In this document: positions 59,670-64,000 of the stretch, one piece after another
Position numbering within the stretch: the first letter of the stretch is position 1
Layout: the number at the start of each line of letters is the position of its first letter
NCBI RefSeq assembly: GCF_042679085.1
Contig: NZ_JBHTLQ010000016.1
Coordinates: 19,324-83,323 of the forward strand
Length of the DNA stretch: 64,000 nucleotides
Direction: 5' to 3'
From: Phenylobacterium conjunctum
GTDB lineage: Bacteria; Pseudomonadota; Alphaproteobacteria; Caulobacterales; Caulobacteraceae
Notes under the pieces: generated by a model
Told to the model about the DNA's origin: nothing
Database searches by the model: none
Seen by the model: the letters and a program-made list of their open reading frames with translations, nothing else
Made by a program: the position numbers and the translations under genes

Positions 59670-59776
59670 AGAAAACCACGGTTATATCGTTTGGCGCGCG
59701 CGTGCAAATTCGACATCGTCCGCGTGCGCCGGCGGCGACGCCCCGGCTCCAGGACGCCGAAAAGAGCCAAAGCCCC

Positions 59777-61180
59777 ATGACGGATCTCGCCCTCCCGCGC
59801 GCGCCTGCGCGCCGGCCCGAACCCGCGCACTTCCGCCCTGCGGCGCCTGTGGAGACGGACCACTGGCCCACCATGTGGGACATGTTCATGGGCGAGACGG
59901 CGCGCAATCCGCTGGTCGGCTGGCCGAAGGAGACCTTCGACATCCTCAACCGCAAGAACCGGATCCTGAACCTGACCTATGTGGGGATCAGCGATCCGGA
60001 GGGGATCAAGCGGGTCTTCCTGGACAACGCCGCCAACTATCCCAAGCCGGGCCTCGTGCGCCGGATGCTGGCCCCGGCGATCGGCGAGGGCCTGTTCAGC
60101 GCCGAGGGTGAACTGTGGCGCGACCAGCGGCGCCTGGCCGCCCCGGTTTTCACGCCGACGGCCCTGTCACAGTTTGAGGCGGTGTTCGCCCGCGTCGCCG
60201 AGCGCACGGGAGACCGCTGGGCGCAAGGCGCCGGTGACCCTGTGGACGTGGCCGCCGAAGCCACCCGGACCACGTTTGAGATCATCAATGAGGCCCTGTT
60301 CTCCGGCGAGGTGGGCTTAGAGTTCGAGCGCGACGCCGGCGACATCGACGCGGTGATCGCCGCCGCCGCGGAGTACCGGATCGGCGTCCTGTTCGGCGCG
60401 CCCTGGCTCGACCAGAGCCGGATCCAGCGGCGCGGCGCGGCGGCGCGCAAGCGGCTGTTGGGCAAGCTGGCCGGCTTCATTGAACAGCGGCAGTCGGCGC
60501 GGGGCGAGGCTCAGGACTTCATGACCCGCCTGCTGGACGCCTTCGCCGAGCGCTATGAGCCCAAGGTCGCCGCCAAGCTCGCCCTGGACAACGCCGCCAC
60601 CTTCTTCGTCGCCGGCCACGAGACCACGGCCAACGGGCTGGCCTGGGCGCTCTACTTGCTCAGCCGCGACCGCCAGGCCCAGGCCTGGGCGCGGGAAGAG
60701 TCGGCCGCCGCCTGGGCCTCGTCATCCAATCCCGCCGAGGTGCTGGAGAAGCTCCCCTACCTGCGCATGGTCTGGGAGGAGACGCTTAGGCTCTATCCCC
60801 CGGTGCCGCGCATCGACCGTGAGGCCCTGGCCGACGACGAGGTCTGCGGCATTCCGGTGAAGAAGGGCGAAATGATCAGCGTCTGGCCCTGGGTGGTGCA
60901 CCGCCACCGCAAGCTCTGGGATCGCCCGGAGCTGTTCAATCCCGAGAACTTCGATCCCGAGGCCAAGGCGGGCCGCCACCGCTTCCAGTACATCCCGTTC
61001 GGCGCGGGCCCGCGCATCTGCATCGGCATGGCCTTCGCTAACGCCGAGGCCCTGATCGTGCTCTCCCACTGGCTGTCGCGGTTCAGCTTCCGCCCCGTGG
61101 TCGGCCACGAGGTCTTCCCCTACGCCCACGCCACCCTGAAGCCGCTGGGGGGCCTGCCGTTGATCGTAGAGCGGGCCTAG
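59777..61180 (+). CDS. Cytochrome P450
   Basis: A 467-residue monooxygenase. I-helix AGHETT (about 279-284), ExxR EETLR (about 334-338) and heme loop FGAGPRICIG with the axial Cys at C415 are intact. Hydroxylates a lipophilic substrate using electrons from ferredoxin/ferredoxin reductase, neither encoded nearby. The start at 59777 begins after a short AT-rich region; the open frame extends back over antisense sequence. It is presumably controlled by the divergent LysR gene; the convergent HtaA-like gene ends 10 bp beyond it. Confidence 0.96.
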   Translation: MTDLALPRAPARRPEPAHFRPAAPVETDHWPTMWDMFMGETARNPLVGWPKETFDILNRKNRILNLTYVGISDPEGIKRVFLDNAANYPKPGLVRRMLAPAIGEGLFSAEGELWRDQRRLAAPVFTPTALSQFEAVFARVAERTGDRWAQGAGDPVDVAAEATRTTFEIINEALFSGEVGLEFERDAGDIDAVIAAAAEYRIGVLFGAPWLDQSRIQRRGAAARKRLLGKLAGFIEQRQSARGEAQDFMTRLLDAFAERYEPKVAAKLALDNAATFFVAGHETTANGLAWALYLLSRDRQAQAWAREESAAAWASSSNPAEVLEKLPYLRMVWEETLRLYPPVPRIDREALADDEVCGIPVKKGEMISVWPWVVHRHRKLWDRPELFNPENFDPEAKAGRHRFQYIPFGAGPRICIGMAFANAEALIVLSHWLSRFSFRPVVGHEVFPYAHATLKPLGGLPLIVERA

Positions 61181-61190
61181 CGAGGCCTGA

Positions 61191-61643
61191 TCAGGCGAGC
61201 TTCACCGGGTCGACCGCGGTGTTCAGGGGGTAGTGCGCGCCCAACAGGTAGACGCCGTCCACGGACAGCTTGGTCGGGATGCCGTCCGGACCGGCGGCGG
61301 CCAGGTCGAGCTTGACCACCTCGATGCGGAAATTGCGCTTGGGGCTGTCGGCCACCGTGAGCGTCGCGCCGGCCTCGGTGACCTCCAGGATCGGGTCGGC
61401 CAGGAAGACCTTCAGCATCCCGCCGTGGCTGTCGAACTTGACCTCGCCTTGGAACACGCCACGGCCCGTGAGCGCGCCGTCGGCGGCCAGCTCCAGGGTG
61501 CTCTCGGCCGTCGCGGGAAAGATGAAGGCGCCGTCGGCGTCGCGGGTCGCGCCCTCGGCGGCCTCTGTCACCCCGCCGGTCATCTCCACATAGCCGCGAA
61601 AGCTCTGCTTCACGCCCCAGGTCAGGCTGGTCACCCGCGCCAT
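61191..61643 (-). CDS. HtaA-domain protein without signal peptide
   Basis: A 150-residue protein matching the HtaA heme-binding domain: SLTWGVKQSFRGYV, GEVKFDSHGGMLKVFLADP and the DGAFIFPATAE strands. Corynebacterial HtaA binds heme with conserved Tyr and His; Y14 in SFRGYV and the His of DSHGG are candidates. It has no signal peptide or anchor, unusual for this family. GGAG/GAGACGAG precedes ATG 61643. Its tail faces the P450 tail. Heme handling for the P450 is a tempting but untested link. Confidence 0.75.
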   Translation of the reverse strand: MARVTSLTWGVKQSFRGYVEMTGGVTEAAEGATRDADGAFIFPATAESTLELAADGALTGRGVFQGEVKFDSHGGMLKVFLADPILEVTEAGATLTVADSPKRNFRIEVVKLDLAAAGPDGIPTKLSVDGVYLLGAHYPLNTAVDPVKLA

Positions 61644-61747
61644 CTCGTCTCCCCCACGCTCCAGGGCTCGCAACAAGCCAGCCCACGCCGGGAATGGCTA
61701 GAGGTAATCGGCTGGACGCCGCCGGCAAGCGGGCCTTCAATGGGGCC

Positions 61748-62359
61748 ATGTGCAACGAATTCGCCCGCACCAAGTCCCTGGACGAGCTGATCGCCGAGTT
61801 CGGGGCCTTCTCCCCGCCGCCGGCCTTCGAATGGGAGGGCGGCGCCACCCCCAATGACCTGGACGGCAAGGCCAGCATCCGTATCCGCGACACCGCCGCG
61901 GTGGTCCGCTGGACGGGCGAGCGGCTGGTCGGGTCCATGACCACCTGGGCCTGGCCGGGGCCGAAGGGGCCACCGGTGTTCAACTTCCGCTCCGATGGCC
62001 GGGACTTCTCCCGGTCGGACCGGGTGCTCGTCCCGGCGACCGGCTTCTATGAGTACACGACGCCTGCGCTGCCCAAGGTGAAGCTGAAGGACCAGCATCT
62101 GTTCACGCGCGCCGACGGCGGCTGGTTCTGGATCGCCGCGGTGGTCCAGCAAGGCTGCTTCAGCCTGCTGACCGCCCCGCCCCAGAGCGACGTCGCCCCC
62201 TATCACGACCGCCAGATCATCACCTTCGGCCCCCAGGCGGGCCATGACTGGCTGCGCGGACCAGGCTCAGCGCCGCTTTCCGCCGAAGCCGCCGGAACCT
62301 TCAAGGTCGAGACCCTGCGCCGAGACGGGATGATGCTGGGCCAGGACCTGTTCGGCTAG
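61748..62359 (+). CDS. SRAP (YedK/HMCES-like) abasic-site protein
   Basis: A 203-residue SOS-response-associated peptidase-fold protein that crosslinks to abasic sites in single-stranded DNA. The start was set so that Met precedes the catalytic Cys2 (MCNEF); later motifs are FNFRSDGRDF, GFYEY (Glu) and PYHDRQIITF (His). The Cys2 must be exposed by Met removal, which supports this start over the longer frame. No LexA box could be found upstream. It protects replication forks from abasic lesions. Confidence 0.93.
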   Translation: MCNEFARTKSLDELIAEFGAFSPPPAFEWEGGATPNDLDGKASIRIRDTAAVVRWTGERLVGSMTTWAWPGPKGPPVFNFRSDGRDFSRSDRVLVPATGFYEYTTPALPKVKLKDQHLFTRADGGWFWIAAVVQQGCFSLLTAPPQSDVAPYHDRQIITFGPQAGHDWLRGPGSAPLSAEAAGTFKVETLRRDGMMLGQDLFG

Positions 62360-62443
62360 CCGGGGTCCCAGATCACGGGGCGGGCACGCGAACCTCGACG
62401 CCTCCGCCTTCGAGGCGGGCGACGACTTCTGCAACAGCACAGG

Positions 62444-63064
62444 TTAGGCCGGCCCTTTGAGGCCCGGCATCTGAGCCTTCGCGGCAATCCTGGCCTCAAG
62501 CCAAGCGCTCGCCCTTGCGATGGCCTCCAAGGATTTGGGCGGCGCCAGCCTGGGCGCCGGGGTCCTTAGAACCTCTCGAGCGGCCTCAAGGTCCCCTAAG
62601 CGATAGAAGCATATCATGTACGTAATGAGCCACGTCGGGTTGAAAGCTCGGTAGGTCGGCGGATCTGTCCGGGCTCGCCAAGGGGCGACGACCTGTTCCG
62701 GGGTCTGAAAGGTCTCGAACCAGGGCAGGCCGAATGTGAGCAGCTTGTCGACCAAGTCCTGAGCCCCGTTGGGGGTGTCCTGCATCCAGAAACCCTGGCG
62801 CCCGTTCACGAGCACGCCCAGGTCTTCATCGAGATATCCGCCCCAGGCAAGGTCATCGGGAAGGTGAAAGATTGACCGGTAGACGCGCTGCGTCTCGAGG
62901 TCCTTCATCGAGAGTGTAACATGGACGCCTCCAAGCCAGCTCGAGTACCGATTCACACACTCCCACCGATCCCCACGAATGCGGATCCAGTCATCTGCAT
63001 CTCTGTCGAACCCAAGTGGCTTGAGGGCCTTATCGATGACACGAGCGTAGTTGATGCGCGTCAT
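62444..63064 (-). CDS. Presumed immunity protein of the adjacent toxin
   Basis: A 206-residue soluble protein resembling DUF4304-type immunity proteins (KALKPLGFDRDADDWIRIRGD near the N-terminus, FHLPDDLAWGG, then a helical C-terminus). Its ATG overlaps the stop of the upstream nuclease-toxin gene by 4 bases (ATGA), the typical toxin-first order of polymorphic toxin/immunity pairs. Lower GC than the SRAP gene nearby. Function is inferred from position and from weak family likeness. Confidence 0.6.
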   Translation of the reverse strand: MTRINYARVIDKALKPLGFDRDADDWIRIRGDRWECVNRYSSWLGGVHVTLSMKDLETQRVYRSIFHLPDDLAWGGYLDEDLGVLVNGRQGFWMQDTPNGAQDLVDKLLTFGLPWFETFQTPEQVVAPWRARTDPPTYRAFNPTWLITYMICFYRLGDLEAAREVLRTPAPRLAPPKSLEAIARASAWLEARIAAKAQMPGLKGPA

Positions 63065-63723
63065 AGAAAATTCTTGGGCTGATAGTACAGGGTTCGGACC
63101 TTAACTCCGCCCTGCGCCTGATACTGTTTGACTTGGCGGGCCGCCGCCGCCCGGCCAGAGGGCGTATTAGGCTTGATCTCAATGTACTTGATCTTCGGCG
63201 GCTGCGCCTGGCCCGTCACCCGTTGAGGGGGTTTGATATCTGGCCGAAGCCTGCTCCCCTCGAGCGTCTGCTCCACCTCCCAGCCCTTCGCCTTCGCCAT
63301 GTCCCTGTAGGTGTCGTGCGCCCTTCGTCCGGCGCGGGTGGCCCAGTTGTCTCCAACGCGGAGGTGCGGCATCCGCTCGGTGAGAACATGCGGGCCGGAA
63401 TTAAGCGGGATGGGCGCATAGCGCGCCGCCAGGGTCCCCACGCCTTCGGCCAACAGGACCGCGCCCGCGGGCGCCAGGGCCGGAATGGACAACCACCAGT
63501 TCTCGTCAGAACTCTTGCGGCGCGCCTGATCGTACGCCGCCTGCTGCTTGCGAAAATCGGCCTTCTCAGAAGCAGACATCTGCGGGGTTGCCCCGAAGTA
63601 CTGCTCATAAGCGTTATTGTATGCGGCCTGCTTCTGCGCTTCGCGGTCAGCGGTAGGCGTCGTGTACCAAGTCGTGAGTTCCTGACCCTTCAGGCGTGCA
63701 GGGTCGGTCTGCCGTGCAGGCAT
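63061..63723 (-). CDS. Polymorphic-toxin-type nuclease (restriction-endonuclease fold)
   Basis: A 220-residue protein with a C-terminal toxin nuclease pattern: GWEVEQTLEGSRLRPDIKPP and YIEIKPNTPSGRAAAARQV, giving a D162-x19-E182-x-K184 PD-(D/E)xK site. The N-terminal half has a charged helical part and one hydrophobic segment (about 77-101), which may aid delivery or membrane crossing. No secretion signal or T6SS/CDI trafficking domain is visible, so how it leaves the cell is unclear. Start ATG 63723 has GGAG upstream. Pairs with the downstream gene as toxin and immunity. Confidence 0.65.
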   Translation of the reverse strand: MPARQTDPARLKGQELTTWYTTPTADREAQKQAAYNNAYEQYFGATPQMSASEKADFRKQQAAYDQARRKSSDENWWLSIPALAPAGAVLLAEGVGTLAARYAPIPLNSGPHVLTERMPHLRVGDNWATRAGRRAHDTYRDMAKAKGWEVEQTLEGSRLRPDIKPPQRVTGQAQPPKIKYIEIKPNTPSGRAAAARQVKQYQAQGGVKVRTLYYQPKNFL

Positions 63724-63887
63724 GCGGAAGGCTCCAGTGCAAATGGCTGGTGGCGCTGGGCGGCGCGGGAACAGACTGTGGTTCAGTCGGGTTTGGGCGA
63801 CCGCCACGGACTACGCGGCGGAGCTTCAGCATGCCTGAACTCAACCCAGAGTCAAGAACATTTGAAGAACATCTTGGTTCAGCCAGC

Positions 63888-63922
63888 AAAAAGCCCCGCG
63901 GGCAGGAGCCAGCGGGGCTTTT
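63888..63922 (-). terminator. Terminator downstream of the fMet tRNA
   Basis: A GCCCCGC/GCGGGGC stem (63893-63899 with 63912-63918) with T-runs on both strands (AAAAA 63888-63892 and TTTT 63919-63922). On the minus strand it ends transcription of the tRNA; it could also act on the plus strand. Confidence 0.8.
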
Positions 63923-63929
63923 GGATCTT

Positions 63930-64000
<71 letters not shown>

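Noticed and set aside
61643..61748. LexA/SOS box upstream of the SRAP gene
   Set aside because: No GTTC-N7-GTTC is present between the two divergent starts.
62395..62425. GCCTC/GAGGC hairpin after the SRAP gene as a terminator
   Set aside because: The 5-6 bp stem has no T-run on either strand.
62360..63929. Integration site duplicated from the tRNA 3' end
   Set aside because: No copy of the fMet 3' sequence was found by eye on the far side of the toxin/immunity genes; only short chance matches such as ACAGGTT.

Overview
The window is high-GC chromosomal DNA of an alphaproteobacterium, most probably Caulobacterales (Caulobacter/Phenylobacterium-like). This is inferred from the TonB receptor, the many xenobiotic-type oxidoreductases (IorAB-like, P450, SDR, chromene-isomerase-like), the tight GTGA/ATGA gene overlaps, and the palindromic intergenic repeats whose arms read 'GGCCGGGACAAGCCCGGCCAT'-like. 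No species can be named from sequence alone. About 57 protein genes, one partial tRNA, three terminator or operator-grade palindromes and four palindromic repeat elements are supported.

Layout. 1-6.8 kb: TonB receptor, then a module of secreted truncated hemoglobin, DUF3034 porin-like protein, periplasmic cupredoxin and an EAL phosphodiesterase with an extracytoplasmic sensor. 6.9-12.4 kb: HTH-2TM regulator, MoxR/CoxE pair, a chemoreceptor and a small exported protein. 12.5-18 kb: OprB-like porin, IorB/IorA-like molybdenum hydroxylase and a CitMHS transporter. 18-25.1 kb: LemA-TPM-TPM operon, PPK2, M28 peptidase, a GST-kappa-like isomerase plus an SDR, and a divergent HxlR regulator. 25.1-34.4 kb: heterodimeric ABC exporter, a lipid-modification cluster (DUF1365, FAD oxidase, Cfa-like methyltransferase, DUF2177) and an acyl-CoA synthetase. 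34.4-38.6 kb: a small XRE repressor/membrane-protein operon with a clear operator, an amidohydrolase and a phospholipase C.

38.6-43.5 kb is an accessory island of visibly lower GC. It holds a GHKL (Bergerat) ATPase fused to a PD-(D/E)xK-like nuclease, a downstream HEPN-motif protein only 3 bases away, and a convergent GIY-YIG/T5orf172 protein. The ATPase-nuclease plus HEPN pair is the best candidate here for an undescribed (anti-phage type) system.

43.7-57.6 kb: sugar aminotransferase, glyoxalase, thioesterase, a five-gene exported operon with LpoB-like and YcfL-like members, a LuxR-HTH/alpha-beta hydrolase fusion, and a catabolic-looking run of dehydrogenase, hydrolase, SDR and two tandem histidine phosphatases. 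57.7-62.4 kb: YebC, LysR/P450 pair, an HtaA-domain protein and an SRAP abasic-site protein. 62.4-64 kb: a second low-GC patch with a nuclease-type toxin and presumed immunity gene, ending in an fMet tRNA cut by the window edge.
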